64,000 nt of DNA from Paucibacter sp. TC2R-5 (GCF_025717605.1 NZ_JAJIRQ010000001.1:248001-312000), one strand, 5' to 3'; numbered from the stretch's first letter, positions 1 to 10,036 are shown. Notes: generated by a model not told the origin, from the sequence alone. A program made the numbers and translations.

Positions 1-654
1 CTTCGGCGAACTGCCGCCAAGGCTGATTGACCGCAATGATGATGCCCTCGCGATCCAGCACCGCAATCTCGGCGGCCACAGAATTCAACACGGCCAGATT
101 GAATGCTTCGCTTTCTCTCAGCGCCTTTTCGGCCTTCTTCAGTTCTGAGACGTCCAGCACCAAGGCCACAAAGCCCCGCACTTCACCGTCGACCTTGTGT
201 GCGATGTACTGAGCCCAGGTGTAGCCAATTTCACCGTTAGCGCGGGTCAGCTGCCGCTCGAATTGTTGATTCTCACCCGCTAAAACAGCGCGGATATGGG
301 GTTCGTTGTTCCCGAATAGTTCGGGTCCAAGCAGCTCTTGCATGCTCAGCCCCAGCATTTGCTGCTGGCTGCGTTTGAACCAGGTCAGGTACTCCTTGTT
401 GGCGAAGCTGCAGCGCAGCTCGCGGGTCCAATAGCCCAACATGCCGGGCACATGGTCGGACAGCGCTTGGGCAATTTGCTGCGCCTCTTGAAGCGCCAGC
501 ACGGCCCGTTGCTCAGCGATGAGTTGCCGGCGCAGGCGGAATATCCACAGCGCGGCGCCAATCAGCACAAGCGTCAAAGCCGCCAGCAGCCAGGCCAGCG
601 AGGCGATGTTGATGGGCTGATCAAGACTCACTCCACCTCCGTTGCCCGCCGAAG
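1..654 (-). CDS. PAS-domain membrane sensor protein (partial, C-terminus off the left edge)
   Basis: An uninterrupted minus-strand reading frame runs from about 654 off the left edge. Its translation has one N-terminal membrane segment (IASLAWLLAALTLVLIGAAL), a short linker helix, a PAS domain with a PAC-like end (GYTWAQYIAHKVDGEVRGF, then VLDVSELKKAEKALRESEAF), and the beginning of a second PAS (AVLDREGIIIAVNQPWRQFAE). This layout is typical of membrane-anchored PAS sensors that end in a histidine kinase, GGDEF/EAL or other output module. The output module is outside the window, so no function is assigned. The start is uncertain: ATG at 654 lacks a clear ribosome binding site, while GTG at 621 follows GGAGG closely. 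Confidence 0.75.
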
Positions 655-756
655 CTCTGGGCATGTTGAGTTGCTTGGCAGTTGCTTGGCTTTTGGGGGC
701 TCACTCTAGCATCGCGGCTGGGAGCTGGGCTTCTGAGTTTGCCGTGAATATTGCAG

Positions 757-1608
757 TTACTGTTGCTGCTGCTGCATGCGCAGGCGCCGCGCCGAATCTT
801 CATCACGGGCGTCGTCGATTTCACGCATCACGCCGCGCAAGTCGACCGGCCGGTTCTGGTGCACGAAGCGGCCTGTCAGCCTGGCGTCGGGCGTCAGCGT
901 GCCGCGCTCGAACAAGGCCCAGATCTCATGGCCGAAGTCGCTGTGCAGCAAGTCGGGTGCAAACTGGCCGAAGAAATTACGCAGATTCTCAACGTCACGC
1001 AAGAGCATCCGTTTAGCGTGGTTGTTACCTGCCGCGTCGACCGCTTGCGGCAGGTCGATGATGACCGGGCCGTCCGCCGCCAGCAGGATATTGAACTCCG
1101 ATAAGTCGCCATGCACGATGCCGGCGCAGAGCATGCGCACCACTTCCTGCACCAGCGTGGCGTGATGCTTGAAGGCTTGCTGCGGCGTGAACTGCACATC
1201 GTTCAGGCGCGGTGCGGCCGAGCCGTCGGCGTCGGTGACCAACTCCATCAAGAGCACGCCCTCGAAGAAGTTGAAGGGCTTAGGCACCCGCACGCCGGCA
1301 CCGGCCAGTCGGTAGAGGGCATCGACCTCGGCGCTTTGCCAGGCTTCTTCTTGCTTTTCGCGGCCGAACTTGCTGCCCTTGGCCATGGCGCGGGCCTCGC
1401 GGCTGTTCTTGACCTTGCGGTTCTCGGTGTAGTCGACCGCCTGGCGGAAGCTGCGCTGGGTGGCTTCCTTGTAGACCTTGGCGCAACGGGTTTCGCCGCC
1501 GCACTGGACGACGAACACTTGGGCCTCTTTGCCGCTCATCAATTGGCGCGATACGCCGTCGATCAGGCCTTCGTCAAGCAGAGATTGCAATCTTTTCGGT
1601 GTCTTCAT
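757..1608 (-). CDS. RIO1-family serine protein kinase
   Basis: The protein is 283 aa from MKTPKRLQ, the usual N-terminus of bacterial RIO-type kinases. Visible kinase elements are the glycine-poor nucleotide loop (LMSGKEAQVFVV), the ATP-anchoring Lys in RCAKVYK (about residue 44), the catalytic loop HGDLSEFN (Asp168, Asn173) and the metal loop IIDLPQAVD (Asp185). These define an atypical RIO kinase lacking the C-lobe activation loop; bacterial substrates are poorly known. The C-terminus ends in a run of glutamines encoded by CAG repeats. An alternative ATG at 1680 has a better Shine-Dalgarno (AAGGGA) and would add 24 residues. It is divergent from the M16 peptidase gene. Confidence 0.9.
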   Translation of the reverse strand: MKTPKRLQSLLDEGLIDGVSRQLMSGKEAQVFVVQCGGETRCAKVYKEATQRSFRQAVDYTENRKVKNSREARAMAKGSKFGREKQEEAWQSAEVDALYRLAGAGVRVPKPFNFFEGVLLMELVTDADGSAAPRLNDVQFTPQQAFKHHATLVQEVVRMLCAGIVHGDLSEFNILLAADGPVIIDLPQAVDAAGNNHAKRMLLRDVENLRNFFGQFAPDLLHSDFGHEIWALFERGTLTPDARLTGRFVHQNRPVDLRGVMREIDDARDEDSARRLRMQQQQQ

Positions 1609-1712
1609 ATCTTGGCTATTGTCGGGGCGCGTGCCTGCGCTGAAAGTCAGCACGTATTCTGGCCTCAGAATGCCGGGCATCGGGGTTTCCCTTTTGCGGA
1701 GTTGGGTCTTGT

Positions 1713-4499
1713 ATGTTGCGTTTTCCTTTTCGTTTGTCTGCAGGTGTGTTGGCGGCTGTCTTGGCCACGCAATGGCTGGCCGGTTGCGCTCAGACAAAAG
1801 CGCCGCCCATGGTTGCGGCCGAGGCCGCTGTCGCTCAAAACCCAGCTGTTTTTGTGCGCGAGCTCGGCGGCATCAGCGAATACCGCCTGCCCAATGGCCT
1901 GCAGATCCTGCTCTTTCCCGACGAAGCGCAGAGCACCACCACCGTCAACATCACCTACCGGGTGGGCAGTCGGCACGAGTCGCAGGGCGAGTACGGCATG
2001 GCGCATTTGCTCGAGCATCTGGTCTTCAAGGGCACGCCCACGCACCGCGACATCCCCGGTGCCTTTGCCGCCAAGGGCATCCGCTTCAACGGCACGACCA
2101 CCAATGACCGCACCAATTACTTTGCCTCCTTCAACGCCAACCCCGACACTTTGAACTTCGCGTTAGCTCTTGAAGCCGACCGCATGGTCAACAGCTTCAT
2201 CGCGCGCGCCGATCTGGACAAGGAAATGAGCGTCGTGCGCAATGAGTTCGAGCGCGGTGAGAACGAGCCAATGCAGGTGCTGTTCCAGCGCGTCCAGGCG
2301 GTGGCCTATGACTGGCACCCCTATGGCAATTCGACGATTGGCGCGCGCAGCGATATCGAGAACGTGCCAATCGAGCGGCTGCAGGCCTTTTACAAACGCC
2401 ATTACCGGCCCGATAACGCGACCATTCTGGTGGCAGGGCGCTTTGATCCCGCCAGCACACTGGCCAAAATCGCCGAGCATTTTGGCCCGCTGAAGAAGCC
2501 CGAGCAGCCCTTGCTGCAGACCTACACACAAGAGCCGGCGCAGGACGGCGAGCGCACGGTGGTGGTGCGGCGCGTTGGCGGCCAGCCCGCCCTGGTCGCC
2601 TACTACCATGTGCCGGCGATTGCGCATGCCGATTCGGCGCCGCTGCTGGTGCTGAGCCTGCTGATGTCGATGCCGCCGAGCGGGCAGCTCTACAAGGAGC
2701 TGGTCGAAAGCAAGCTGGCGCTGCATGCCGGCTTGGGCGGCTTAGGCGGGCAGGCGCCCGGCGGCATCACGGCGATCGCGATTCCGCCGACGCAAGAGCA
2801 GGCCGACAAGGTCGAAAAGTTGCTGCTCGATCTGGTCGAAGGCCGCGCCGGTAAGCCCTTCACCGAGGAGGAATTGCAGCGCGTGCGCGATGTGGCGCTG
2901 AACTCTTACCGCGAGCAGATGAAGAACCCGGAAGCGCTGATTCAGCAGATCTCCGGTCTGCTGGGCGCGGGCGACTGGCGCCTCTTGTTTCAGCTGATGG
3001 AGGACTTGCCGCGCGTCACCTTGGCCGATGTGGAGCGGGTACGCAAAGCCTATTTGCAGCCGGCCAACCGCACGCTGGGGCGCTATGTGCCGGCCGATGT
3101 TGTCACGCGGGTGGAGATTCCGGCAGCGCCGCCGCTCGACCAGCGCTTGGCTGATCTGAAAGGCCCGCCCAAGGTGGAAGAGGGCGAGCGCTTTGACCCC
3201 ACGCCCGCGAAGCTGCAAGAGCGCACCGTGATGAAGACGCTGCCTAGCGGCACCGTGCTGCAGACCTTGGCCAAGCAAACGCGTGGCAACAATGTGCAAA
3301 TGCAAATGCAGCTGCGCTGGGGTGAACGCGAGGCCACGTTCGCGCGGCGTGGCACCGGCTGGGTGGGTGAGCTGATGATGGAAGGCAGCGCCGGTCTGAG
3401 CAAACAGGCGCTGCAAGACGCCTTGATTCGACTCAAGGCAGGCATGAGCATCAGTGGCGGCGACCAGGGTGCGACCCTGAGCATCACGGCTGAGCAGGGC
3501 AGCTTGATCGAGGTCTTGCAGCTGGCTGCTCGCTTGATGCAAGCGCCCGCATTGCCTAACGAGGCATTCGATCGCATCAAGCAAGCCGGCTTGGCCGGTT
3601 TGCAGTCATCTCGCCAGGAGCTGGAGGTTTTGCGGCGCGAGGCCGTGCGTGCGCATTACAACCGCGCCCTGGGCGTGCAGCTGGGCCACCCCGACTACCA
3701 GCTCAGCCTGGACGAGCAAATCACGCAGCTGCAAGAAACACAGCTGGCCGATGTACGCAGCTTCCACGCTGACTATTGGTCTGCCAACGAGGCGCGTGTG
3801 GCGGTGGTGGGTGCGCTGCCGGCCGGCTTAGACGCGGCCATCGAGCAGCTCTTCGGTGCTTGGAAGAAATCGGCCACCACGCGTTTTGTTCGCCACAGCC
3901 CGGCGCATATGGCCATCCCAGCCGCGCGCTTTGACGTGCTGGCGCGCGACAAGGCCAATGCCGCCCTGCGCATGCGCTTGGACTTCAAACTCAGCGAAGC
4001 GGACGCCGACTTTGTTCCCTTGAATCTGGCCGTGCAGGTGTTTGGCGCGGGTGGCATGGAAAGCCGTTTGTCGACGCGGGTGCGCCAGCAAGAGGGCTTG
4101 AGCTATGGCATCGGCGCCGGCCTGAATGCGCCGTTCTGGGGCAATGATGCGAGCCTGAGCATTGGTGGCAGCTTCGCACCGCAGAACCGCGACGCGGTGA
4201 TTGCCTTGGTGCAAGACGAGCTGCGCCGCATGAACGAAACCGGCATCAGCGAGGCTGAACTGCAGCGGGCCAAGAAGGACTTGGCCGAAGCGCGGCTGCA
4301 GGCACGTGCCAGCGAGGCGCAGTTGGCCGGCACGCTGAATCTGCTGGTCGATCGAAGCAAGGACTGGGCCTATGTCGCCGCCCGCGACGCAGCCATCCAG
4401 GCGGCCACGCTGGAACAGGTCAACGCAGCTTGGCGACGCCACATCAAGGCTGAGGGCTTCGTGATCTCGACCGTGGGGGATTTCAAAGACAAGCCTTGA
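1713..4499 (+). CDS. M16 family zinc metallopeptidase (periplasmic lipoprotein)
   Basis: The protein is 928 aa, the length of tandem M16 peptidases with two N/C lobe pairs. The N-terminus is a lipoprotein signal peptide with lipobox LAGC (Cys25), so it is expected in the periplasm or attached to the outer membrane. The inverted zinc motif HxxEH is at residues 98-102 (HLLEH), and the downstream acidic ligand region reads VVRNEFERGEN. The C-terminal half resembles a second, catalytically inactive M16 unit without an HxxEH. Such proteins (pitrilysin, or PqqL-like) degrade peptides inside a clam-shell chamber; the substrate is not predictable here. No partner M16 gene is adjacent, which fits a self-contained two-lobe enzyme. 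Confidence 0.92.
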   Translation: MLRFPFRLSAGVLAAVLATQWLAGCAQTKAPPMVAAEAAVAQNPAVFVRELGGISEYRLPNGLQILLFPDEAQSTTTVNITYRVGSRHESQGEYGMAHLLEHLVFKGTPTHRDIPGAFAAKGIRFNGTTTNDRTNYFASFNANPDTLNFALALEADRMVNSFIARADLDKEMSVVRNEFERGENEPMQVLFQRVQAVAYDWHPYGNSTIGARSDIENVPIERLQAFYKRHYRPDNATILVAGRFDPASTLAKIAEHFGPLKKPEQPLLQTYTQEPAQDGERTVVVRRVGGQPALVAYYHVPAIAHADSAPLLVLSLLMSMPPSGQLYKELVESKLALHAGLGGLGGQAPGGITAIAIPPTQEQADKVEKLLLDLVEGRAGKPFTEEELQRVRDVALNSYREQMKNPEALIQQISGLLGAGDWRLLFQLMEDLPRVTLADVERVRKAYLQPANRTLGRYVPADVVTRVEIPAAPPLDQRLADLKGPPKVEEGERFDPTPAKLQERTVMKTLPSGTVLQTLAKQTRGNNVQMQMQLRWGEREATFARRGTGWVGELMMEGSAGLSKQALQDALIRLKAGMSISGGDQGATLSITAEQGSLIEVLQLAARLMQAPALPNEAFDRIKQAGLAGLQSSRQELEVLRREAVRAHYNRALGVQLGHPDYQLSLDEQITQLQETQLADVRSFHADYWSANEARVAVVGALPAGLDAAIEQLFGAWKKSATTRFVRHSPAHMAIPAARFDVLARDKANAALRMRLDFKLSEADADFVPLNLAVQVFGAGGMESRLSTRVRQQEGLSYGIGAGLNAPFWGNDASLSIGGSFAPQNRDAVIALVQDELRRMNETGISEAELQRAKKDLAEARLQARASEAQLAGTLNLLVDRSKDWAYVAARDAAIQAATLEQVNAAWRRHIKAEGFVISTVGDFKDKP

Positions 4500-4545
4500 T
4501 GGGGGCGGCTTTGAGCGCTGCGGTCCAAATAGGTACATTAAGGGC

Positions 4546-5271
4546 ATGCACCAGTTTCGAGTCTTGGCCATTTGCAGCCTTTTGGCCATCACCGGCCCAG
4601 GTGGCGAAGTCGCAGCGCACGGGCCCGAGTCCTTGCCCTTGCCCGTGCGCTTGGGTACGCACGATCAGGCCCCTTACGGCAGCTACCAGGCAGACAAATC
4701 ATTTGACGGCGTGGCCGTGCGGGTCGTGAGCTGTGTGCTCAAACGCATGGGCCGCAGCTATGCGGTGGAGGTCTATCCTTGGGCGCGGGTGCAGTTGATG
4801 GCGGAGCGTGGCGAGGTGGACGGCTTCTTCCCCGCGACCTTGCGGCCCGAGCGCTTGGTCTGGGCGCAGGCGACGGATGTGATCGCCGATCAAAAATGGG
4901 TGTGGTATTTGCCTGCCGCCAGCAAGCTTGATCCGCTATCGGCCGAATTCAAGGCGACAGCCAGAGTCGGCGCCCATCTCGGCTCCAACCGCTTGAAGAT
5001 GCTCGAGGAACAGAAGTATCAAGTGGTGCTGCGCCCCGCCAGCGACGAAATGCTCTTACGTGCCTTTGTGCGCGGCGGCCGCGCCGACGCGATTCTGGGT
5101 GGCGATTTGGCCATCGCCATGGCCATGAAGGAGCAGGGTCTGGATCCCAAGTCCTTTCGCACCGTACTGGCCCAAGACAGCCCCTTGCATGCTTACTTCG
5201 GCCGCAAATTCCTGCTGAGCGAGCCCGATTTTGTCGTGCGCTTCAATGCGCATGTGCCTTTTTGTCGTTGA
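4546..5271 (+). CDS. Periplasmic substrate-binding protein (family 3-like)
   Basis: The protein is 241 aa with a short hydrophobic signal peptide (MHQFRVLAICSLLAITG). It has the bilobed family-3 layout: VRLGTHDQAPYGSYQADKSFDGVAVRVV near the start, then VYPWARVQLMAERGEVDGFFPATL. That PWARxxxxxxxGEVDG pattern recurs in many Burkholderiales and gammaproteobacterial orphan binding proteins. There are no permease or ATPase genes beside it, so a direct transport role is doubtful; such proteins may instead act as chemoreception or sensor partners. It lies 46 bases after the M16 gene on the same strand. The ligand is unknown. Confidence 0.8.
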   Translation: MHQFRVLAICSLLAITGPGGEVAAHGPESLPLPVRLGTHDQAPYGSYQADKSFDGVAVRVVSCVLKRMGRSYAVEVYPWARVQLMAERGEVDGFFPATLRPERLVWAQATDVIADQKWVWYLPAASKLDPLSAEFKATARVGAHLGSNRLKMLEEQKYQVVLRPASDEMLLRAFVRGGRADAILGGDLAIAMAMKEQGLDPKSFRTVLAQDSPLHAYFGRKFLLSEPDFVVRFNAHVPFCR

Positions 5272-5340
5272 GTCTGCGACTGATACAAGCGCTGCGGCTG
5301 CTTGCTGATCGAATCCAGCAAGACGCGGCGCGGCGCGGAT

Positions 5341-6234
5341 TCATTGGGTTTTGCTGGGGCGAGCATTGGGGTTCGCAGGGCTTGCCCGGCGCAGCTTGAG
5401 GGCTGGCAGCGGTTCGGGCTGCAGCGCAGCGGCCGGGTCGACCTTGAATTTATCCAGCATGGCTTTGAGGGCGCGTTGCCCCCGCAATTGCTGCAGGCCC
5501 AGCTCCAATTCGTTCAGGAGTCTCTCTGCCCCGGGCCGCCCTGGCACGATGCCGAAGGTCAAAGGAATACTCACCAAGGCCGGGGCCTGCCAAACAAGCT
5601 TGCGTGCCAACTCGCCGTTTGCATCCTGAGCCAGCTGGTGTTCGCCAGTCGCGCGTTCCAGAGCTGCATAGTCAAAGCGTTTGGCCGCCAGTTTCTTCAA
5701 ATTGTGCAGGTCGCTGAGGGACGGCTCCAAGACCGCCCCGGTCGCGTGCAATTGATCGGGGTAGGTGTAGCCGCGCACGACGCCCACAGTCTGCCCCTTC
5801 AACATCTGCCAGTTGCTGATGCCTTGCACCTGCCACTGTTCGCGCCGCACGAAAAAGCCAAGATGACTGATGAACACTGGCTGTGTGGGCAAGAGGCCCA
5901 GCTCGGTCACATCGGTAGGCCAGAGCAGCATCACGCCATCCACCTGCCCCTGGGCAATTTCGCGCGAGATTCGCGCCCAGGGCACCGGCTGGACTTGAAT
6001 CACATAGCCGCGTGGCTCAAGTGCCGCCCGCAACACCCATTCCATCGCGCCACCTCCCTCCAGCTTGGGCGAAGAGTAGGGCGGGTATTCGGTGGTCAAA
6101 AACCGCAGTTCCGGCGCCGCGAGCGCTGGGGCCAGCTGAGCAAAAGTACCCGCCAAAATCCAGCACAGCAGGCGCCGTGGCTGCCGCAATACTCGCATAC
6201 GGCCTGTGCAATCTTGTGGCAAGTCTTCGCTCAA
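5341..6234 (-). CDS. Periplasmic substrate-binding protein (family 3-like)
   Basis: This 297-aa protein has a signal peptide (RRLLCWILAGTFAQLAPALA) and family-3 solute-binding features: LRFLTTEYPPYSSPKLEGGGAMEWVLRAAL, then PVPWARISREIAQGQVDGVMLLWPTDV. It is clearly related in design to the convergent neighbour at 4546-5271, but the sequence has diverged. The start chosen is TTG at 6234 because GGAG lies 9 bases upstream; ATG at 6198 is the alternative and has no visible ribosome binding site. No ABC transporter genes are near. The ligand is unknown. Confidence 0.78.
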   Translation of the reverse strand: MSEDLPQDCTGRMRVLRQPRRLLCWILAGTFAQLAPALAAPELRFLTTEYPPYSSPKLEGGGAMEWVLRAALEPRGYVIQVQPVPWARISREIAQGQVDGVMLLWPTDVTELGLLPTQPVFISHLGFFVRREQWQVQGISNWQMLKGQTVGVVRGYTYPDQLHATGAVLEPSLSDLHNLKKLAAKRFDYAALERATGEHQLAQDANGELARKLVWQAPALVSIPLTFGIVPGRPGAERLLNELELGLQQLRGQRALKAMLDKFKVDPAAALQPEPLPALKLRRASPANPNARPSKTQ

Positions 6235-6361
6235 TGGGGCACTCCTGCTCGGCCTGCGGTGGCCGGAGTTTGAGCGAATTCCTGCACAAGCTCAAGAGCA
6301 GACTTCGCTGACCTCACAAAGGTCTATTGAATCGGTCAGCACAGGCCTTGCGATGACAAGC

Positions 6362-8383
6362 TCAGGCCATGCCTTGATGGCGCAGCAAGGCGTCAATGTT
6401 CGGCTCGCGGCCTCGGAAGGCCTTGAAGCTTTCCATCGCGGGCCGAGAACCACCTACTTCAAGCACGTTTTGCAAATAACGCTGTCCGCAAGCGGCGTTG
6501 AAAACGCCCTCGACCTCGAACGCGCTCCAAGCATCGGCGCTCAGCAGCTCGGCCCATTTATAGCTGTAATAGCCGGCTGAATAACCGCCCGCAAAAATGT
6601 GCGAGAAGCTGTGCTGGCTGCGGTTGAAGGCGGGTGCGGCCATCACGGCCACTTCGGCGCGTACTTGGTCGAGCAGTGCTTGCACGGCGGCCTCGCTGCC
6701 CGTTTCGGCATGCAAGCGCATGTCAAAGACCGAGAACTCGATCTGGCGCAGGGTCTGCAGCCCGCTTTGGAAGTTCTTGGCCGCCGTCATCTTGTCGAAC
6801 AGTTCGCGCGGCAGCGCCTCGTCGGTGTCCACATGGCTGGTCAGTTTCTGAATCACTTCCCATTCCCAGCAGAAGTTCTCCATGAACTGACTGGGTAGTT
6901 CGACGGCATCCCATTCGACGCCGGAGATGCCGGAGACGCCGAGTTCATCCACTTGCGTCAGCAGATGGTGCAGGCCATGGCCGAATTCGTGGAACAGGGT
7001 GGTGACGTCGTCATGGCTGAGCAGTGCGGGCTTGTCGGCGGTGGGCGAAGAGAAATTGCACACCAGCTGCGCCACCGGCGTTTGCTGCGCACCGTCCGGC
7101 CTCGCCCAGCGGCTGCGCACCTCGTCCATCCAGGCGCCGGGGCGCTTGCCGTTGCGGGCGTAGAGGTCGAGGTAGAACTGGCCGACAAGGGCTCCGTCTC
7201 TGACCAGTTGATAGAACTTGACCGACTCATGCCAGACCTCGGCCGGCTGCTCGCTGATCTTCACATTGAACAGGCGCTCAATGATGTCGAACAGACCGGC
7301 CAGCACGCGCGGCACGGTGAAGTACTGCCTGACTTCCTGGTCGCTGAAGGCGTAGCGCGCTTCCTTGAGCTTCTCGGACGCGTAGGCGGTGTCCCAGGGC
7401 TGCAGATCGCTTAAGTCCAGTTCCTTGGCGGCAAACTCGCGCAGCTCGGCCAGGTCTTTCTCGGCAAAGGGGCGGGCGCGGCTTGAGAGATCGCGCAGAA
7501 AGTCCAGGACCTGGGTCGGCGAGTCGGCCATCTTGGCCACCATGGCGGCCTCGGCAAAGTTCGCAAAGCCCAGCAGCGCGGCCTCTTCATGGCGCAGACG
7601 CAGTAGCTCTTCGATGATGGCGCTGTTGTCCAGCTCTGGCTTGTCGCCCAGCTCGCTGGCACGGGTCACATAGGCGCGGTACAGACGTGCGCGCAAGTCG
7701 CGCTTGCTCGCATATTGCATCACCGGCAAGTAGCAGGGGAAGTGCAGCGTTAGCTTGTGACCCTCTTTGCCCTCGGCCTTGGCGGCTTCAAGCGCGGCGC
7801 TGATGGCGTCGGCCGGCACGCCGGCCATTTCTTCGGTGCTCGCGTAATAGGCATAGCCGTCGGTCGCATCCAAGACATGCTCGGAGAACTGCTGGCCGAG
7901 TTCGGCGCTGCGCTCTTGAATCGCGGCGAAGCGGGCCTTGGCTTCGCCCTGCAACTCGGCGCCCGAAAGCACGAAGTCGCGCAGCCAGAGCTTGAGCGCT
8001 TGCTGGCGGGGCGCGCTCAAGCTTGCCGCACCCGGGGCTGCGGCGATCGCCTTGTACTTGGCGTAAAGGGCTTCGTCGGCGCCGAGTTCGGTGAAGAATT
8101 CGGTGACGGCCGGCAACGCGGCGTTATAGGCCTCGCGCAGCTCGGGCGTGTTGGCGACGGCGTTCAGGTGGCTGACCGCGCCCCATGACGCCCCGAATCG
8201 TTCGGTGGCAACGCCCAAGCTGGCCGACAGCGCGTCGTAGTCGGCCGTTGTCGCATCCGAGGTGGCCAGCGCCAGCGCCGCTCGCGATTCGCTCAGCAAC
8301 TGCTCGATGGCGGGGGCAATGTGCTCGGGCTTGATGCTGGCGAAAGCGGGCAGGGCGGCGGTGGAGAGTAATGGGTTATTCAT
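6362..8383 (-). CDS. prlC: Oligopeptidase A (M3 family zinc metallopeptidase)
   Basis: The 673-aa length matches E. coli oligopeptidase A. The M3 zinc signature HEFGHGLHH is at residues 465-473 (zinc ligands His465, His469; catalytic Glu466), with the second-helix ligand region [17 protein letters not shown] downstream. This cytosolic enzyme degrades short peptides, including signal-peptide fragments and proteasome-like products. Its ATG overlaps the folD stop (ATGA at 8380-8383), so it is translationally coupled as the second gene of a folD-prlC operon. Confidence 0.97.
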   Translation of the reverse strand: MNNPLLSTAALPAFASIKPEHIAPAIEQLLSESRAALALATSDATTADYDALSASLGVATERFGASWGAVSHLNAVANTPELREAYNAALPAVTEFFTELGADEALYAKYKAIAAAPGAASLSAPRQQALKLWLRDFVLSGAELQGEAKARFAAIQERSAELGQQFSEHVLDATDGYAYYASTEEMAGVPADAISAALEAAKAEGKEGHKLTLHFPCYLPVMQYASKRDLRARLYRAYVTRASELGDKPELDNSAIIEELLRLRHEEAALLGFANFAEAAMVAKMADSPTQVLDFLRDLSSRARPFAEKDLAELREFAAKELDLSDLQPWDTAYASEKLKEARYAFSDQEVRQYFTVPRVLAGLFDIIERLFNVKISEQPAEVWHESVKFYQLVRDGALVGQFYLDLYARNGKRPGAWMDEVRSRWARPDGAQQTPVAQLVCNFSSPTADKPALLSHDDVTTLFHEFGHGLHHLLTQVDELGVSGISGVEWDAVELPSQFMENFCWEWEVIQKLTSHVDTDEALPRELFDKMTAAKNFQSGLQTLRQIEFSVFDMRLHAETGSEAAVQALLDQVRAEVAVMAAPAFNRSQHSFSHIFAGGYSAGYYSYKWAELLSADAWSAFEVEGVFNAACGQRYLQNVLEVGGSRPAMESFKAFRGREPNIDALLRHQGMA

Positions 8384-9243
8384 GGGGCCTCCGCAGCAAA
8401 TCGCTCCGCCGACTCCATGGTGTTGACCAGCAACATCGTGATGGTCATGGGCCCAACGCCGCCGGGCACCGGGGTGATCCAGCCGGCGACTTGTTTGACG
8501 CCGTCGAAGTCCACATCGCCGCAGAGCTTGCCCTCGTCATTGCGGTTCATGCCCACATCGATCACGACCGCGCCGGGCTTGACCATCTCGGCCGTCAGCA
8601 CATTGCGCTTGCCCACTGCGGCGACGACGATGTCGGCCTGCTTGGTGTGAAAGGCCAGATCGGGCGTACCGCTGTGGCAGACCGTGACGGTTGCATTGGC
8701 CTGCAAGAGCATCATCGCCATCGGCTTGCCGACGATATTGCTGCGGCCGATCACGACGGCATGCTTGCCGCGCAAATCCTTCATGCCTATGGATTCCAAC
8801 ATCTTCATGCAGCCGTATGGCGTGCAGGCCTTGAAGCCTTGCTCGCCTACCATCAGCGCGCCGGCGCTGGCGACGTGGAAGCCGTCCACATCTTTCTCGG
8901 GTGAGATCGCTTCGATGACCTTGTGGTCGTCGATATGTTTGGGCAGCGGCAGTTGCACCAGGATGCCGTGGATGGACGGGTCATTGTTCAAGGCTTCAAC
9001 CCGGGCCAGCAAGTCGGCCTCGCTCATGCTGGCGTCGTATTTCTCCAGCACCGAGTGCAGACCCGCGTCGGCGCAAGCCTTGACCTTGTTGCGCACATAG
9101 ACCTGCGAGGCCTGGTTGTCACCGACCAGCACGACGGCCAGGCCTGGTTTGACGCCCTTGGCCGTCAGCGCTGCAGCGCGCAGCGCTACTTCGGCGCGGA
9201 CTTGTTGGGACAAGGCCACGCCATCGATTAGTTTTGCTGTCAT
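8380..9243 (-). CDS. folD: Bifunctional methylenetetrahydrofolate dehydrogenase / methenyltetrahydrofolate cyclohydrolase
   Basis: The protein is 287 aa from [11 protein letters not shown]. Family signatures include YVRNK (the conserved Tyr and Lys of the active site), [10 protein letters not shown], and the NADP-binding stretch [17 protein letters not shown], then [10 protein letters not shown] near the C-terminus. It interconverts 5,10-methylene-, methenyl- and formyl-tetrahydrofolate in the cytosol. I prefer ATG 9243, which has GGAG 9 bases upstream, over an in-frame TTG at 9258. A 35-codon ORF with its own ribosome binding site ends one base before this ATG and encodes a near copy of the FolD N-terminus (see 9245-9352). 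prlC overlaps the 3' end. Confidence 0.97.
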   Translation of the reverse strand: MTAKLIDGVALSQQVRAEVALRAAALTAKGVKPGLAVVLVGDNQASQVYVRNKVKACADAGLHSVLEKYDASMSEADLLARVEALNNDPSIHGILVQLPLPKHIDDHKVIEAISPEKDVDGFHVASAGALMVGEQGFKACTPYGCMKMLESIGMKDLRGKHAVVIGRSNIVGKPMAMMLLQANATVTVCHSGTPDLAFHTKQADIVVAAVGKRNVLTAEMVKPGAVVIDVGMNRNDEGKLCGDVDFDGVKQVAGWITPVPGGVGPMTITMLLVNTMESAERFAAEAP

Positions 9244-9244
9244 G

Positions 9245-9352
9245 TCAGTGGTCTCCAAAGATCAGGTTCTGGCGTTGCGGTGAAGGCTCATATCGCGCAG
9301 CGATGTGATGCCGGAGCCACAGGGCCACGCCATCGATCAGTTCTGCGGTCAT
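9245..9352 (-). CDS. Small upstream ORF (35 aa) mimicking the FolD N-terminus
   Basis: ATG at 9352 is preceded by CGGAG six bases upstream and opens a 35-codon frame. Its first 11 residues, [11 protein letters not shown], differ from the FolD start [11 protein letters not shown] at one position; 29 of the first 33 bases match. After that the two diverge ([15 protein letters not shown]). The TGA at 9245-9247 is separated from the folD ATG by one base, and the folD ribosome binding site lies inside the end of this frame, so translation of the two could be coupled. It starts about 12 bases after the U-tract of the preceding terminator. It could be a regulatory leader peptide or the surviving 5' piece of a partial tandem duplication of folD. 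Expression is not shown. Confidence 0.45.
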   Translation of the reverse strand: MTAELIDGVALWLRHHIAARYEPSPQRQNLIFGDH

Positions 9353-9363
9353 ATTCATCTCCG

Positions 9364-9394
9364 AAAAAAGCAAAAGCGCGCTCTCGGCGCGCTT
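9364..9394 (-). terminator. Rho-independent terminator after the response regulator gene
   Basis: On the minus strand a perfect 8-bp stem (AAGCGCGC / GCGCGCTT, 5-base loop) is followed by TTTGCTTTTTT. It lies 19 bases past the response regulator stop and just before the small ORF ahead of folD. folD would need its own promoter or read-through. Confidence 0.8.
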
Positions 9395-9412
9395 CTTGGG
9401 GTCAGGTCTTGA

Positions 9413-10036
9413 TCAAGCCTTGGCCGGTGCGCCGAGGGCGATCTTCAGCAGATCGGCGACCGTGTTGGCATTCAACTTTTCCATGATGTTGGCGCGGTGC
9501 GCTTCCACGGTCTTGATGCTGATGCCAAGGTCATCGGCGATCTGCTTGTTCAAGCGGCCGGCGACGATGCGCTCCAGCACTTGCGACTCGCGCGTGGTCA
9601 GGCGCTGCAGCAAGGCATCGCGACTGGCGGCTTCTTGATGGGTGGAGAAGGCGGCTCTAGCCTGTTCGAGCATGCGCTCGACGATGGCGGCGAGTTCGTC
9701 TTCCTTGAAGGGCTTTTCGATGAAGTCCAGCGCGCCTTTTTTCATCGACTGCACGGCCATGGGCACGTCGCCGTGACCGGTGATGAAGACGATGGGCAGC
9801 GGGCTCTTGCGCTCCAGCAGACGGTCTTGCAACTCCAGGCCGCTCATGCCTTCCATGCGGATGTCGGCGATCAAGCAGGCGACTTCGCGCGGGTCATAAC
9901 GGCTCAGGAATGATTCGGCCGAGTCAAAGCATTTAACCCGGTAGTCCTTGCCCTCAAGCAGCCATTGCAATGAGTCACGTACGGCCTCGTCATCATCGAC
10001 AACGTAGACATTGCCCTTCTTCGGAATCAGACTCAT
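9413..10036 (-). CDS. Two-component response regulator, FixJ/LuxR type
   Basis: The 207-aa protein has an N-terminal receiver domain with acidic pocket DDD at residues 14-16, phospho-acceptor Asp58 (LIADIRM), Thr86 and Lys108 (DFIEKPF). A C-terminal LuxR-type helix-turn-helix (LTTRESQVLERIVAGRLNKQIADDLGISIKTVEAHR) occupies roughly residues 140-195. This is the FixJ/TodT/StyR architecture, a transcription activator. Its ATG overlaps the kinase stop (ATGA, 10033-10036), so the two form a coupled pair. The divergent aceE operon next to the kinase is a candidate target, by position only. Confidence 0.93.
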   Translation of the reverse strand: MSLIPKKGNVYVVDDDEAVRDSLQWLLEGKDYRVKCFDSAESFLSRYDPREVACLIADIRMEGMSGLELQDRLLERKSPLPIVFITGHGDVPMAVQSMKKGALDFIEKPFKEDELAAIVERMLEQARAAFSTHQEAASRDALLQRLTTRESQVLERIVAGRLNKQIADDLGISIKTVEAHRANIMEKLNANTVADLLKIALGAPAKA

